From contig JAOUIL010000016.1 of NCBI GenBank assembly GCA_029883975.1, positions 1 to 49,576 on the forward strand: a DNA stretch of 49,576 bases, read 5' to 3'. Made by a program: the position numbers and the translations under genes. Below are positions 25,546 to 35,715 of the stretch, one piece after another (position 1 is the first letter of the stretch; each line of letters begins with the position of its first letter). The notes beneath the pieces were generated by a model that did not search any database, was not told the origin of the DNA, and saw only the letters and a program-made list of their open reading frames with translations. This DNA comes from Betaproteobacteria bacterium (lineage in GTDB: Bacteria > Pseudomonadota > Gammaproteobacteria > Burkholderiales > SG8-39).

Positions 25546-25551
25546 ATTATA
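25546..25551 (-). promoter_or_regulatory. Probable -10 element of purL, inside a small palindrome
   Basis: On the minus strand TATAAT reads 25551 to 25546, 22 nt before the purL ATG. It is flanked by GCCGG and CCGGC, so the box lies within a short inverted repeat (5-bp arms) that could serve as an operator. No good -35 was seen. This is inference from position. Confidence 0.35.
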
Positions 25552-25564
25552 CCGGCCGCGCGTC

Positions 25565-28500
25565 TCAGCGCCGCAGCTGCGGGTCGTTCAGGGTGCCGCC
25601 GATGTAGTACGTGCCGCGCAGGTTGCGCAGCTCGGCATTCACGCGCCCGGACAGCGCGCCCTTGGGATCGACGTCCAGCGTGCCCGCGCCGCGCAGCAGG
25701 CCCGAGCTGAGCCGCAGCTCGCGCAGCGCCAGCGCCCCGCCGGCGTACGACGCGCTGCCCTGCAGCTCGGTGAAGGGCGTGCGCCCGCTCGCCTGCGCGC
25801 TCGACGCCTGCAGCGCGCGCGACAGGTCGAACGCGCCGAGCGCCCCCTTGGTGACCGTGAAAGTGCCGTCCAGGCGCAGCGACTCGAGCAGCTTCGCCAG
25901 CTCCGCGCCTGCCATCGTGAAACGGCCGCGGCCGTCGAAGCGGCCCTCGGCGACCAGCTGCGGCGCGAAGACGGCGGCGTTCATCGTCCGCCCCTGGATC
26001 TGGCCCTGCAGATCCCAGGACTGTCCCCACTGCACGCGCGCGCTGCCGACCACCGTGCCTTCGAGCAGCCGCCCGTCGAAAGAGGCGACCGTCATGCCCT
26101 CGGCGTCCGCGCTGCCCTTCATGCCGAACTCGACGATCGTCAGCTTCGGCGCGAACGGCAGCGTGAACGTCGCCATGGTGACGTCGAAGCCGACGACCTT
26201 GTCGCGCGGCGTGATCAGGCCGTTCAGGCGCTCGCCGCTCAGCTTGACGATGGACGCACGGCCGCCGGCGCCCATGCTCGCCTCGATGTCGAACGCGGGC
26301 AGCGCCACGGGACCGTCCAGCTTGAGCCCGCTGGTCACGACGCGCGCGACGCGCAGCGGCCCCTGCTGCATGCCCGAGAGCAGCGCGCCGCCCAGCGCGG
26401 ACTGCTTGAGCTCGGCGTTCACCAGCGTTACGGACGAGTAGGCCTTCTGGGTGCCGAGCAGCGCGCCCAGCTCGGGCACCATGCGCACCTCGGCGGCCTT
26501 GAGCACGTCGCCCACGGTGACGCGCTCCAGCACGATTTCCACGCCCGTCAGCACGCGCAGGCGCGCGGCACGCACCTTGACCGGCAAGCCGGTCGCGGTG
26601 CTCGCCGCCCGCTCGTACTCCGAGGCGTCGAGCGGCACGAGATTGGCCGCGCCAGCGCCCAGGATCAGGCTGAAGACGAGCAGCAGCGCGATGCTCTTGC
26701 CGAGGTTGCTTGGCGCCTTGCGCCGGTGCGCCGCGGCGGCCTTGCCCGAGGCGATGTCGCCGCGGTTGCGCGCGCGCGCCACCTCGCGTTCGCGCGCGCG
26801 CAGGGCCTTGCGCGCCTCCGGCGACAGCCGGCGGCCTTCGCTGTCGTCGCCGCCGAGATTCGCGTCCGCGGGCCCCGAGTCGCCCCGGGCGCGCCGGCGC
26901 GCCTCCTCCTCGCGCGCCTTCTGCTCGCGCGCGATCGCCTCTTCCTTGAGGCGCTGCTCCTCCTCCAGCTTGCGCTGCGCCTCTTCCTCGGCCTTGCGCC
27001 GCTCCTCCGCCTCGCGCTGGCGCTTTTCCTCGGCCTTGCGCGCGCGGCGCTCCTCCTCCGCGCGCGCCTGCCGTTCCTGCTCCTCGCGCGCGCGCTGCTC
27101 GGCCGCCGCGCGCTCGCGCTTCTCCTGCTCCGCGAGCTCCTTGTGCTCCTCTTCCTGGCGCTGCGAGAAGCTGTCGAGCTCCGCGAGCAGCGAGCCGGCG
27201 AGCTGGTCGGCGGCCTCGGCCGCGCGCCTCTCCGCTTCCGCCCGCTCGGCCGCTTCCTCGGCCTCGCGTGCCGCGCGCTCGCGGTCCTCCTGCTCGGCGC
27301 GCTGGCGATAGCCCTCGTCGCTGCTGCGGCGCGCCTGCTCCGCCTCCCAGCGCCGCGCCTCCTCCTCCTTCTTCTTGCGCGCGTCGGCGTCGCGGCGCTT
27401 CTTGTCCTCGGCCTCGCGCGCCAGGCGGATCTGCCGCTGGTGCTCCTCGGCTTCCTTGCGCTCCTCCGCCTCGCGCGCCCGTATCTCGGCCTCCTGGCGC
27501 GCGTACTCCTCGCGCAGCCGCCGCTCTTCCTCGGCGCGCTCCTGCTCGCGCCGCTGGCGCTCTTCCTCCGCCCGGCGCTCGGCCTCCTCCCGCGCCCGGC
27601 GCTCCTCCTCGAGCTTCTGGCGCAGCGCCTCGGCTTCCTCGCGCGCGCGGCGCTCCTCTTCTTCGCGCCGCGCCCGCTCCTCGGCCTCGCGCCGCGTGCG
27701 ATCGGCCTCCTCCCGCGCGCGCCGCTCCGCCTCTTCCCTGGCGCGGCGCTCGTCCTCGAGCTTGCGGCGCAGCTCCTCGGCTTCGCGCCGCGCGCGCTCG
27801 GCGGCTTCGAAGCGCACCCGCTCGGCGCTCAACGCCTTGTCGCGCACCTGGCGCTCCGCCGCGACGCGCGCAGCCTCTTCCTTGGCGCGCGCGGCCTCGG
27901 ACTGCGCGCGCGCCGCCATTTCCGCCGCCGCGCGCGCTGCCATCTCGGCCTTCATCTTGCCTTCCTGCTCGGCGCGCTGCTCGGCCTCGATCTGGGCGCG
28001 CGTCTTGCCCACGGCCGCGGCCGCCATGGTCGCCTCGCGCGCCGCCTTGGCCCTGGCCTCCGCGTCCAGCCGCTCGCGCTGCGCCGCGTCGCTCGTCTGC
28101 TTGGCGGCCGCCTCGGCGCGCGCCTTGGCCTCGCGCTCCTGGCGCGCGCGCATCTCGGCCTCCTGGCGCGCCGCGGCCATCGGGTCAGAGGGGCGGTCGA
28201 CCTTCGGCGCGACCGAGGGCCGCTCCATCTTGGGCGGGGCGCTGAAGATCTGCGTGAAGTCCAGGTCCTCGCCCCCGCCGCCGCCGCCCGGCGGCTTGGT
28301 GGGCACGGACCGCGGCGCGTTGGCGGCGCCGCGCTGCACCGTCCCCGGCGACACCTCGCGGATGAAGCCGTCGGCGTCCATCTTGCGCAGGACGGCGATG
28401 AACTTGTCGTCCCCGGCGCGATCGAACTTCGCGCCGAGCTGCTGCACGGTCATCTTGCCGTCGATCGCGGCCAGGATGGCGCGATCGCCCCGCGATAGGA

Positions 28501-28567
28501 AGCTGGTCTTGCCGGACGCTTCCTGCACGCCCTTGCCGGTCTTCGAGTAGATCGCGGTCGGGTTCAT
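25565..28567 (-). CDS. Giant charged coiled-coil membrane protein with AsmA-like C-terminus
   Basis: 1000 residues. Residues about 1-75 form a small helical, winged-helix-like domain (SFLSRGDRAILAAIDGKM, then TVQQLGAKFDRAGDDKF) of a type seen at the start of similar betaproteobacterial proteins. A Pro/Gly linker with six glycines follows. From about 130 to 600 the chain is almost pure Glu/Arg/Ala/Gln with EERRAREEAERR-type repeats, a long cytoplasmic coil or single alpha-helix. One membrane segment (about 621-642, IALLLVFSLILGAGAANLV) leads to a periplasmic part resembling AsmA-like proteins (TGLPVKVRAARLRVLTGVEI to GTYYIGGTLNDPQLR). Role unknown; lipid transport or envelope tethering is inference. 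Confidence 0.7.
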   Translation of the reverse strand: MNPTAIYSKTGKGVQEASGKTSFLSRGDRAILAAIDGKMTVQQLGAKFDRAGDDKFIAVLRKMDADGFIREVSPGTVQRGAANAPRSVPTKPPGGGGGGEDLDFTQIFSAPPKMERPSVAPKVDRPSDPMAAARQEAEMRARQEREAKARAEAAAKQTSDAAQRERLDAEARAKAAREATMAAAAVGKTRAQIEAEQRAEQEGKMKAEMAARAAAEMAARAQSEAARAKEEAARVAAERQVRDKALSAERVRFEAAERARREAEELRRKLEDERRAREEAERRAREEADRTRREAEERARREEEERRAREEAEALRQKLEEERRAREEAERRAEEERQRREQERAEEERRLREEYARQEAEIRAREAEERKEAEEHQRQIRLAREAEDKKRRDADARKKKEEEARRWEAEQARRSSDEGYRQRAEQEDRERAAREAEEAAERAEAERRAAEAADQLAGSLLAELDSFSQRQEEEHKELAEQEKRERAAAEQRAREEQERQARAEEERRARKAEEKRQREAEERRKAEEEAQRKLEEEQRLKEEAIAREQKAREEEARRRARGDSGPADANLGGDDSEGRRLSPEARKALRAREREVARARNRGDIASGKAAAAHRRKAPSNLGKSIALLLVFSLILGAGAANLVPLDASEYERAASTATGLPVKVRAARLRVLTGVEIVLERVTVGDVLKAAEVRMVPELGALLGTQKAYSSVTLVNAELKQSALGGALLSGMQQGPLRVARVVTSGLKLDGPVALPAFDIEASMGAGGRASIVKLSGERLNGLITPRDKVVGFDVTMATFTLPFAPKLTIVEFGMKGSADAEGMTVASFDGRLLEGTVVGSARVQWGQSWDLQGQIQGRTMNAAVFAPQLVAEGRFDGRGRFTMAGAELAKLLESLRLDGTFTVTKGALGAFDLSRALQASSAQASGRTPFTELQGSASYAGGALALRELRLSSGLLRGAGTLDVDPKGALSGRVNAELRNLRGTYYIGGTLNDPQLRR

Positions 28568-28594
28568 CGGGTTGGACGCACGGACAAGCTGGCT

Positions 28595-28600
28595 ATTATA
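28595..28600 (-). promoter_or_regulatory. Probable -10 element of the coiled-coil gene
   Basis: Minus-strand TATAAT reads 28600 to 28595, 27 nt before the ATG at 28567, in an otherwise GC-rich stretch between oplah and this gene. A TG lies 2 nt upstream of the box, near but not exactly an extended -10. No -35 was found. Confidence 0.4.
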
Positions 28601-28609
28601 AGCAGGCTG

Positions 28610-31600
28610 CTACGCGCCGTATCCGCCGCCGCCCGGCGTTTCCACCACGAATACGTCGCCAATCGTCATGTCCGTGCGATCCGTCGGCCCCAGCTCGAGC
28701 GTGCCGCCCGCCGATCGCAAGACATAGTTGTGGCCGGGAGCGCCGGGACGCCCCCCGGCCATGCCGTGCGGCGGCACGCGCCGGTGGTTGGACAGGATGG
28801 CGGCGGTCATGGGCTCCAGGAACCGCACCCGGCGGATCGCGCCGTCCCCCCCACACTGCCGCCCGGCGCCGCCCGAGCCGCGGCGGATCTCGAAGCTCTC
28901 CAGCAGCACCGGGAAGCGCCATTCGAGCACCTCCGGGTCGGTCAGGCGCGAGTTGGTCATGTGCGTCTGCACCACGTCCGTGCCGTCGAAGTCCGGGCCC
29001 GCGCCGGAGCCGCCGGCGATGGTCTCGTAGTACTGGTAGCACGCGTTGCCGAAAGTGAAGTTGTTCATCGTGCCCTGCGAGGCCGCCAGCACGCCGAGCG
29101 CGCCGTACAGCGCGTCCGTGACGCACTGCGAGGTCTCGACGTTGCCCGCCACCACGGCGGCCGGGTAGCGCGGGTTGAGCATCGAGCCCTCGGGAATGCG
29201 CACCTCGAGCGGCTTCAGGCAGCCCGCATTGAGCGGGATATCGTCGTCCACCAGCGTGCGGAACACGTACAGCACCGCCGCCATGCTGACGGCTGCCGGC
29301 GCATTGAAGTTGTTCGGCAGCTGCGCCGAGGTGCCGGCGAAGTCGATCACGGCGCTGCGGCGGTCCGCGCCGATGGCGATTCGCACCCGGATGCGCGCGC
29401 CGTTGTCGAGCGGCAGCTCGAACTCGCCGTCCTTCAGCACGCCGATCACGCGGCGCACCGACTCTTCGGCGTTGTCCTGCACGTGGCGCATGTAGGCGCG
29501 CACCACGTCCAGCCCGAAATGCGCCACCATCTCGCGCAGCGCCTGCACGCCTTTCTCGTTGGCCGCGATCTGCGCCTGCAGGTCGGCGATGTTCTGCTGC
29601 ACGTTGCGCACCGGGTACTTGCCCGAGGAAAGCAGCGCGACCGTCTCCCGCTCGCGGAAACGACCCTGCTCGACCAGCAGGAAATTGTCGATCAGCACGC
29701 CTTCCTCCTGCACCGTCTGCGAGTCGGGCGGCATCGAGCCCGGCGTGATGCCGCCGATGTCGGCATGGTGCCCGCGCGAGCCGACGTAGAACAGGATCTC
29801 GCGGCCCGCCTCGTCGAAGACGGGCGTGATGACGGTGACATCGGGCAGGTGCGTGCCGCCGTTGTACGGGGCATTCAGCACGTAGACATTGCCGGGCTTC
29901 ATGTTCCCGGCGTTCTCGCGGATCACCGTCTTGATCGACTCGCCCATCGAGCCCAGGTGCACCGGCATGTGCGGCGCGTTGGCGATCAGGTGCCCCTCGG
30001 CATCGAACAGCGCGCAGGAAAAGTCCAGCCGCTCCTTGATGTTCACCGAGTAGGCGGTGTTCTGCAGCCTGAGGCCCATCTGCTCGGCGATCGACATGTA
30101 CAGGTTGTTGAAGATCTCCAGCATCACCGGATCGGCCTCGGTGCCGAGCGCGACGCGCTTCTCGCGCGGCACGACGCGCTCGAGCACCAGGTGGTCGAGC
30201 GGCGTCACGTCGGCGCGCCAGCCGGGCTCGACCACGGTAGTGGCGTTCGCCTCGGCGATGATCGCGGGGCCGGAGATCCGCGCACCGGATGACAGCTTCT
30301 CGCGCCGATAGAGCGGCGTCTCGTGCCAGCGCCCGCCCGTGTACATGCGTACCCGCGCTTCCTCGATCGCCCCGTTTCCGCCTTTGCCTTTGGAAACGGG
30401 GCGAAAGCCTTCCCCCGCCGAAAGCGCTTCGACCGATACCGCTTCGACGATCAGCTGTTTTCCAGGCATCAGGAAGGAGAACTGCTTCCGATAGGCCACC
30501 TCGAAGGCGGCCGTCATGTCCTGCTCGGACCCGTAGGGAACGACCAGCGCCGTGTCGGTCCCCTCGTACTTCAAATGCACACGGCGCAGCACGCGAATCC
30601 GGGAAGCTTCGACGCCCTGGAGGACCAGCTCCTGCGAGGCTGCATGCGCGAGAGACTCGAGTTCGGTCTCGAGCGCGGCGGCCCCGAGCTTCGCCTCCAC
30701 CGCCTTCTCGCGCATCTCCACCTGGTCCGCAAGCCCCATGCCGTAGGCCGAGAGCACGCCCGCGAACGGGTGGATGAAGACGCGCGTCATGGCGAGCGCG
30801 TCGGCGACCAGGCAGGCATGCTGCCCGGCCGCGCCGCCGAAGCAGCACAGCGTGTACTCGGTGACGTCGTGCCCGCGCTGCACCGAGATGTGCTTGATGG
30901 CGTTCGCCATGTTGCCCACGGCGATCTGGACGAAGCCCTCGGCCACCGCCTCGGGCGTGCGTCCGTCAGCGATCTGGCTCGCCAGCGCAGCGAACTTCTC
31001 GCGCACCACGCCCGCGTCGAGCGCCTGGTCGCCGTCCGGCCCGAAGACGCGCGGGAAGTACTCCGGCTGGATCTTGCCGAGCATCACGTTCGCGTCCGTC
31101 ACCGCCAGCGGCCCGCCGCGCCGGTAGCTCGCCGGGCCCGGGTTCGCGCCCGCGGAGTCCGGACCCACGCGGTAGCGCGCGCCGTCGAAGTGCAGGATCG
31201 AGCCGCCGCCCGCGGCCACCGTGTGGATGCTCATCATCGGGGCGCGCATGCGCACGCCGGCGACCAGTGTCTCGAACTCGCGCTCGAACTCGCCGGCGTA
31301 GTGCGACACGTCCGTGGACGTGCCGCCCATGTCGAAGCCGATGATCCTGTCGAACCCGGCCGAGAGCGAGGTGCGCACCGCGCCGACGATGCCGCCCGCG
31401 GGCCCCGAGAGAATCGAGTCCTTGCCGTGGAAGCGCCGCGCGTCGGTCAGGCCGCCGTGCGACTGCATGAAGAGCAGCCGCACGCCCTCGAGCTCCGCGG
31501 CCACCTGGTCCACGTAGCGCCGCAGGATCGGCGAGAGGTAGGCGTCGACCACGGTCGTGTCGCCGCGGCCGACGAGCTTCATCAGCGGGCTCACCCGGTG

Positions 31601-32161
31601 GGACACCGAGATCTGGGTGAAGCCGACCTGCCGGGCAAGCTCGGCGACACGGGCCTCGTGCTGCGAGTACCGGTACCCATGCATGAAGACGATCGCGATG
31701 GAACGAAACCCCGCACGAAAGCTCTTCTCGAGATCGGCGCGCGCGCGCGCCTCGTCCAGCGCAAGAATGACTTCGCCGCGCGCGCCGATCCGCTCCTGGA
31801 CCTCGACCACGTCCGCATACAGCAACTCCGGCAGGACAATGTGCCGTTCGAAGATCCTGGGACGATTCTGGTAGGCGATCCTCAACGCATCGCGGAAACC
31901 CCTGGTGATGAACAGGACCGTCCGGTCGCCCTTTCTCTCCAGCAATGCATTGGTGGCGACCGTCGTTCCCATCTTCACCGCCTCGATCTGGTCGACCGGA
32001 ATCTCGCTCCCGAGGAAATGCCGGATGCCGGCGAGCGCGGCATCCCTGTAGCGCTCCGGGTTCTCCGACAGCAGCTTGTGCGTGGCGAGCGAGCCGTCCG
32101 GGCGCCGCGCCACGATGTCGGTGAACGTGCCGCCGCGGTCGATCCAGAACTGCCACTTCAC
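28610..32161 (-). CDS. One-chain 5-oxoprolinase/hydantoinase (HyuA-HyuB fusion)
   Basis: 1183 residues. The HyuA half begins [20 protein letters not shown] and has the actin-like ATPase motif [19 protein letters not shown] and [21 protein letters not shown]. The HyuB half starts near residue 670 ([20 protein letters not shown]) and ends in [11 protein letters not shown]. The family hydrolyses 5-oxoproline, hydantoins or related lactams with ATP. The fused chain matches eukaryote/bacterial OPLAH rather than split HyuA/HyuB. GTG 32161 is chosen because it overlaps the stop of the DadA-like gene (GTGA). A 13-bp palindrome is embedded in the frame at 30367-30404. Confidence 0.88.
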   Translation of the reverse strand: MKWQFWIDRGGTFTDIVARRPDGSLATHKLLSENPERYRDAALAGIRHFLGSEIPVDQIEAVKMGTTVATNALLERKGDRTVLFITRGFRDALRIAYQNRPRIFERHIVLPELLYADVVEVQERIGARGEVILALDEARARADLEKSFRAGFRSIAIVFMHGYRYSQHEARVAELARQVGFTQISVSHRVSPLMKLVGRGDTTVVDAYLSPILRRYVDQVAAELEGVRLLFMQSHGGLTDARRFHGKDSILSGPAGGIVGAVRTSLSAGFDRIIGFDMGGTSTDVSHYAGEFEREFETLVAGVRMRAPMMSIHTVAAGGGSILHFDGARYRVGPDSAGANPGPASYRRGGPLAVTDANVMLGKIQPEYFPRVFGPDGDQALDAGVVREKFAALASQIADGRTPEAVAEGFVQIAVGNMANAIKHISVQRGHDVTEYTLCCFGGAAGQHACLVADALAMTRVFIHPFAGVLSAYGMGLADQVEMREKAVEAKLGAAALETELESLAHAASQELVLQGVEASRIRVLRRVHLKYEGTDTALVVPYGSEQDMTAAFEVAYRKQFSFLMPGKQLIVEAVSVEALSAGEGFRPVSKGKGGNGAIEEARVRMYTGGRWHETPLYRREKLSSGARISGPAIIAEANATTVVEPGWRADVTPLDHLVLERVVPREKRVALGTEADPVMLEIFNNLYMSIAEQMGLRLQNTAYSVNIKERLDFSCALFDAEGHLIANAPHMPVHLGSMGESIKTVIRENAGNMKPGNVYVLNAPYNGGTHLPDVTVITPVFDEAGREILFYVGSRGHHADIGGITPGSMPPDSQTVQEEGVLIDNFLLVEQGRFRERETVALLSSGKYPVRNVQQNIADLQAQIAANEKGVQALREMVAHFGLDVVRAYMRHVQDNAEESVRRVIGVLKDGEFELPLDNGARIRVRIAIGADRRSAVIDFAGTSAQLPNNFNAPAAVSMAAVLYVFRTLVDDDIPLNAGCLKPLEVRIPEGSMLNPRYPAAVVAGNVETSQCVTDALYGALGVLAASQGTMNNFTFGNACYQYYETIAGGSGAGPDFDGTDVVQTHMTNSRLTDPEVLEWRFPVLLESFEIRRGSGGAGRQCGGDGAIRRVRFLEPMTAAILSNHRRVPPHGMAGGRPGAPGHNYVLRSAGGTLELGPTDRTDMTIGDVFVVETPGGGGYGA
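30367..30404. repeat. Perfect 13-bp inverted repeat inside the oxoprolinase gene
   Basis: Arms 30367-30379 and 30392-30404 are exact reverse complements (TCGCCCCGTTTCC and its complement) around a 12-nt loop made of a direct repeat GCCTTTGCCTTT. In the protein it encodes a short low-complexity loop, [13 protein letters not shown]. It stands out from the surrounding coding sequence and may be an in-frame palindromic insertion. Confidence 0.6.
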
Positions 32162-33408
32162 CGCGCGAACCTTCCTGCGGCGTAGGGCTGCGGGTCGACG
32201 AGCGGCGCCTCGCCGGTGACCATCTCGGCGATCAGCCGGCCCGTCACCGCCGCGAGCGTCAGGCCGTGGTGCGCATGGCCGAAGGCGAACCACAGGTTGG
32301 CATGCCTCGGCGCCGGCCCGATGATCGGCAGCATGTCCGGCGTGCAGGGGCGCGCGCCCATCCACGGCTCGTTGTCCAGCCGCTCGGCGAGCGGAAACAG
32401 GTCGCGCGCGATCGGCTCCGCGCGCCCGAGCTGCACCGGCGTCCTGATCGCGTCGCGCAGCGCGAACTCCGCGCCCGTCGTCAGGCGGATGCCGCGGCGC
32501 ATGGGCCCCATGAAATAGCCGCCCTCGACGTCGAGGATCGGATGGTTGAGCACCGCCTCGCCGGCGGCGCGGTAGTGCATGTGGTAGCCGCGCTTCACGG
32601 CGAGCGGCAGCTCGTAGCCCAGCGCTCGCGTCAGCACGTCCGACCACGGCCCGAGCGCGACCACCGCGGCGCCCGCCTCGAGCGGCCCGCGCGCGGTGCG
32701 GAGCCGCCAGCCTTCGCCCTCCGCCGCGAGCGTCGTCGCGTTGCCCTGGAAGAACTCGCCGCCGAGCGCCTCGAAGCGCCTCAGGTACGCCTGGCCCAGG
32801 GCATTCGGGTCGAGAGTGCGGATCGGCTGCGTCCAGTGGATCGCCCCGGCGAGCACCGGCGCGAGGTACGGCTCGGCCTCCTGCAGCCCTCTTGCGTCGA
32901 GCTTCACGTGCTCGACGCCGAAGTCCTTCTTCCACCCTTCCGCTTCCGCGAAGCGATGGTCGCGCTCGCGCGCGGTGCGGAACACCTTCATCCAGCCGCC
33001 GCGCACGATCAGGTCCGCGGCGCCGGCCTCCGCGACGAGCGCCTCGTGCTCCGTCACGCAATGCTCGATCAGCCTGGCGTACAGGCGCGCGACCTCGGCG
33101 TGGCGCCCGGGCCGGGAGTGGTGCCAGTACTGCCACAGGAAGGGCGCGAGCCTCGGCAGCGCCGACGGGTGGTAGTGCGCGTCGATGGTGCGATTGAGCG
33201 CGTAGCGCGCGAGCGCGCCGAAGTCATGCGGGAAGCCGTACGGAAAGACGCCCTCGCGCTGGATCAGTCCCGCGTTGCCGAACGAGGTCTCTTCCGCCGC
33301 GCCGCGCCGGTCGACGAGCGCCACCGCGCGGCCGCGCTTCTGCAGGTGCAGCGCGACGCACAGCCCCACGATGCCCGCGCCCAGGACAACGATGTCTTTG
33401 CGTGCCAT
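32158..33408 (-). CDS. DadA-like FAD-dependent D-amino-acid dehydrogenase/oxidase
   Basis: 416 residues. The dinucleotide fold starts [21 protein letters not shown] (G-x-G-x-x-G) and continues with [20 protein letters not shown], the wording of DadA-type enzymes. The C-terminal FAD block is [20 protein letters not shown] and [17 protein letters not shown]. It should oxidise a D-amino acid or cyclic imino acid, passing electrons to the membrane chain. It is first in a two-gene unit with the oxoprolinase (GTGA overlap), which suggests a substrate linked to proline, glutamate or oxoproline chemistry. It diverges from the MFS exporter with 17 bp between the starts used here. Confidence 0.85.
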   Translation of the reverse strand: MARKDIVVLGAGIVGLCVALHLQKRGRAVALVDRRGAAEETSFGNAGLIQREGVFPYGFPHDFGALARYALNRTIDAHYHPSALPRLAPFLWQYWHHSRPGRHAEVARLYARLIEHCVTEHEALVAEAGAADLIVRGGWMKVFRTARERDHRFAEAEGWKKDFGVEHVKLDARGLQEAEPYLAPVLAGAIHWTQPIRTLDPNALGQAYLRRFEALGGEFFQGNATTLAAEGEGWRLRTARGPLEAGAAVVALGPWSDVLTRALGYELPLAVKRGYHMHYRAAGEAVLNHPILDVEGGYFMGPMRRGIRLTTGAEFALRDAIRTPVQLGRAEPIARDLFPLAERLDNEPWMGARPCTPDMLPIIGPAPRHANLWFAFGHAHHGLTLAAVTGRLIAEMVTGEAPLVDPQPYAAGRFAR

Positions 33409-33425
33409 TAGAATCCAATCCTATC

Positions 33426-34610
33426 TTGGAATCCCGCTCCGCTTCGCTCCCGTTCACGGTGCTGCTCGGCGTGCTGTTCGCGCTGACCGCGCTCGGCACC
33501 GACGCCTGGCTGCCGGCGCTGCCGGTGGCGGCGGCCGCGCTGGATGCGCCGGTCGCGGGCATGCAGCTCACCGTCACCACCTACTTCCTCGGCCTCGCCG
33601 GCGGCCAGCTCCTCTGGGGCCCGCTCTCGGACCGCCATGGCAGGAAGCCGGTGCTGGTGGCGGGCCTCGCGCTCGCGCTCGTCGCGTCGGCCGTGTGCGC
33701 CGCCGCCGACACTACCGCGGCACTGGTGCTGGCGCGCCTGGCGCAGGGCTTCGGCATGTCGGCCGGGCCGGTGGTGGCGCGCACCATCGTGCGCGACCTG
33801 CACGGTCACGAGCAGGCGGCGCGCCTGCTGGCGCGCATGACCATCGTGTTCAGCGTGATCCCGATCGCCGCGCCGCTCGCCGGCGGCCTGATGCTCGCGC
33901 TCGGCGGCTGGCGCGCGGTGTTCTGGCTGCTGGGCGCGGTCCCGGCGCTGTTGCTGGCCGCCGTGGCGCTGCGCTTCGCGGAGACCGCGCCGCAGGAACG
34001 CGCCTCCGCCCATCCGGCGCAGATCGTGCGCAGCTTCGCCGCCATCGTCGCCGAGCCGAAATTCCTCGCGCCCTATAGCGCCATGCTGTGCGCGCAGGTC
34101 GGCATCTTCGCCTTCGTTTCGAATTCCGCGTTCGTGCTGGTGCGCGGGCTGGGCGTGGCGCCGGGCGCATTCGCGGCGCTGTTCGCGCTGGCGATGGTCG
34201 GCCAGATCGCCGGCGCCTGGCTCTCCAGCCGCCTGGTGATGCGCGCGGGCATGGCGCGCCTGCTGCGCGCCGGGATCTTCCTGGCGCTCGCTTCCGGGGC
34301 GGCTGCCGCCGCGGCCGCGTGGGCGGGCCTCGCGCACCCTGCCGCAGTGGTCGCGCCTTTTGCGGCGTACCTGTTCGGCACGGCGCTCGTCATTCCGAAC
34401 GCCACGGCGCTCGCGCTGCAGCCCTTCCCGCGCGCCGCGGGCGCCGCCTCCTCGCTGATGGGTGCTGCGCAGTTTGCCGTGGGCGCGGTGGTGAGCACGC
34501 TGCTCGGTGCGCTGTTCGACGGCAGCGCGCGGCCGATGGCCACGGCCGCGGCGGCCGCAGGCCTGGGCGCCTACCTCATCGAGCGGAGATTCCTGCGTGG
34601 ACCGCGTTGA
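33426..34610 (+). CDS. Bcr/CflA-type MFS exporter
   Basis: 394 residues from TTG 33426; an in-frame GTG at 33402 would overlap the dadA start and neither has a ribosome site. About twelve membrane segments. The MFS loop [17 protein letters not shown] and [18 protein letters not shown] are typical of Bcr/CflA multidrug and peptide exporters, which work by proton antiport. Placed between amino-acid catabolism genes, it may export an amino acid or analogue, which is inference. The LhgO-like gene begins 14 bp before its stop. Confidence 0.82.
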   Translation: MESRSASLPFTVLLGVLFALTALGTDAWLPALPVAAAALDAPVAGMQLTVTTYFLGLAGGQLLWGPLSDRHGRKPVLVAGLALALVASAVCAAADTTAALVLARLAQGFGMSAGPVVARTIVRDLHGHEQAARLLARMTIVFSVIPIAAPLAGGLMLALGGWRAVFWLLGAVPALLLAAVALRFAETAPQERASAHPAQIVRSFAAIVAEPKFLAPYSAMLCAQVGIFAFVSNSAFVLVRGLGVAPGAFAALFALAMVGQIAGAWLSSRLVMRAGMARLLRAGIFLALASGAAAAAAAWAGLAHPAAVVAPFAAYLFGTALVIPNATALALQPFPRAAGAASSLMGAAQFAVGAVVSTLLGALFDGSARPMATAAAAAGLGAYLIERRFLRGPR

Positions 34611-35694
34611 CGCCGTCGTGATCGGCGCGGGGCTCGTCGGCCTCGCCTGCGCGCGCGCGCTCGCGCTCGCCGGGCGCGAGGTCGTGATCCTCGAGGCCGA
34701 GGACGCGATCGGCACGCACACCAGCTCGCGCAACTCCGAAGTGATCCACGCCGGCATCTACTACCCGCAGGGGTCTCTCAAGGCGCGCGCCTGTGTCGAG
34801 GGCCGCGAGCGCCTGTACGCCTACTGCGCCGAGCGCGGCGTGCCGCACCGGCGCTGCGGCAAGCTGATCGTGGCCACCGACGCTGCGCAGCTCGAGGAGC
34901 TGGAGGGAATCCGGCGCAAGGCGCACGCCAACGGCGTGGCCGACGTCGCGCCCGTCAGCCGCGCCGAGGCGCGCGCCATGGAGCCCGAGATCGCGTGCGT
35001 TGCGGCGCTGCACTCGCCGTCGACCGGCATCGTCGACAGCCACGCGCTGATGCTGGCCTACCTCGGCGACGCCGAGCGCGCGGGCGCGATGCTTGCGCTG
35101 AAGAGCCCGCTGCAGAAAGGCGTCGTGCGCGCGGGCGGCATCGAGCTGCACGTCGCGGGCGCCGAGCCGATCCTTGCCGCGCGCGTGGTCAACAGCGCGG
35201 GGCTGCGCGCGCCGAGCCTCGCGCGCAGGATCGAGGGCTACCGTGCCGAGCTCGCGCCGCCCGAGCTGTACGCCAAGGGCAACTACTACACGCTCGCCCG
35301 GCGCCCGCCGTTCTCGCGCCTCGTGTATCCGGTCCCCGAACCGGGGGGCCTGGGCGTGCACGTGACGCTCGACCTCGGGGGACGCGCGCGCTTCGGCCCG
35401 GACGTGGAATGGGTGGAGCGCATCGACTACACGGTGGACCCGCGGCGCGCCGAGCGCTTCTACGCCGCGATCCGGCGCTACTGGCCCGGCCTGCCCGACG
35501 GCGCGCTCGAGCCCGGCTACGCTGGCATCCGCCCGAAGATCTCGGGCCGGGACGCGCCGGCGGCGGACTTCGTCGTGCAAGGCCCGCGCACGCACGGCGT
35601 GCCGGGCCTGGTGCACCTGTTCGGCATCGAGTCGCCCGGATTGACAGCGTCGCTCGCGTTGGCCGATGATGTGGCGGCGCTTCTTCCGGAATAA
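34597..35694 (+). CDS. lhgO: L-2-hydroxyglutarate dehydrogenase/oxidase-like FAD protein
   Basis: 365 residues from GTG 34597, with GGAG 8 nt upstream and a 14-bp overlap with the MFS gene. FAD binding starts [38 protein letters not shown] and [16 protein letters not shown] are the LhgO/L2HGDH signature, and [15 protein letters not shown] with [17 protein letters not shown] complete the family. The enzyme oxidises L-2-hydroxyglutarate to 2-oxoglutarate and feeds electrons into the respiratory chain. It fits a pathway in which glutamate-related carbon is recovered as 2-oxoglutarate. Confidence 0.85.
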   Translation: MDRVDAVVIGAGLVGLACARALALAGREVVILEAEDAIGTHTSSRNSEVIHAGIYYPQGSLKARACVEGRERLYAYCAERGVPHRRCGKLIVATDAAQLEELEGIRRKAHANGVADVAPVSRAEARAMEPEIACVAALHSPSTGIVDSHALMLAYLGDAERAGAMLALKSPLQKGVVRAGGIELHVAGAEPILAARVVNSAGLRAPSLARRIEGYRAELAPPELYAKGNYYTLARRPPFSRLVYPVPEPGGLGVHVTLDLGGRARFGPDVEWVERIDYTVDPRRAERFYAAIRRYWPGLPDGALEPGYAGIRPKISGRDAPAADFVVQGPRTHGVPGLVHLFGIESPGLTASLALADDVAALLPE

Positions 35695-35715
35695 TCCAGC
35701 TCAGCAGAGGAATCC

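Noticed and set aside
27000-28200. Repeated EERRAREEAERR-type DNA as a tandem repeat or CRISPR-like array
   Set aside because: The repetition is at the protein composition level; the DNA units vary in length and sequence and no spacer/repeat structure is present.
25358-28498. Open frame of 1046 codons on the plus strand, rich in Leu/Ala/Arg
   Set aside because: It is the antisense shadow of the charged coiled-coil gene: GAG/CGC-rich codons read as CTC/GCG on the other strand. No domain or ribosome site is seen.
33402-33425. GTG 33402 as the start of the MFS gene
   Set aside because: It would lie inside the divergent dadA-like start codon region and lacks a ribosome site; TTG 33426 is preferred, though not proven.
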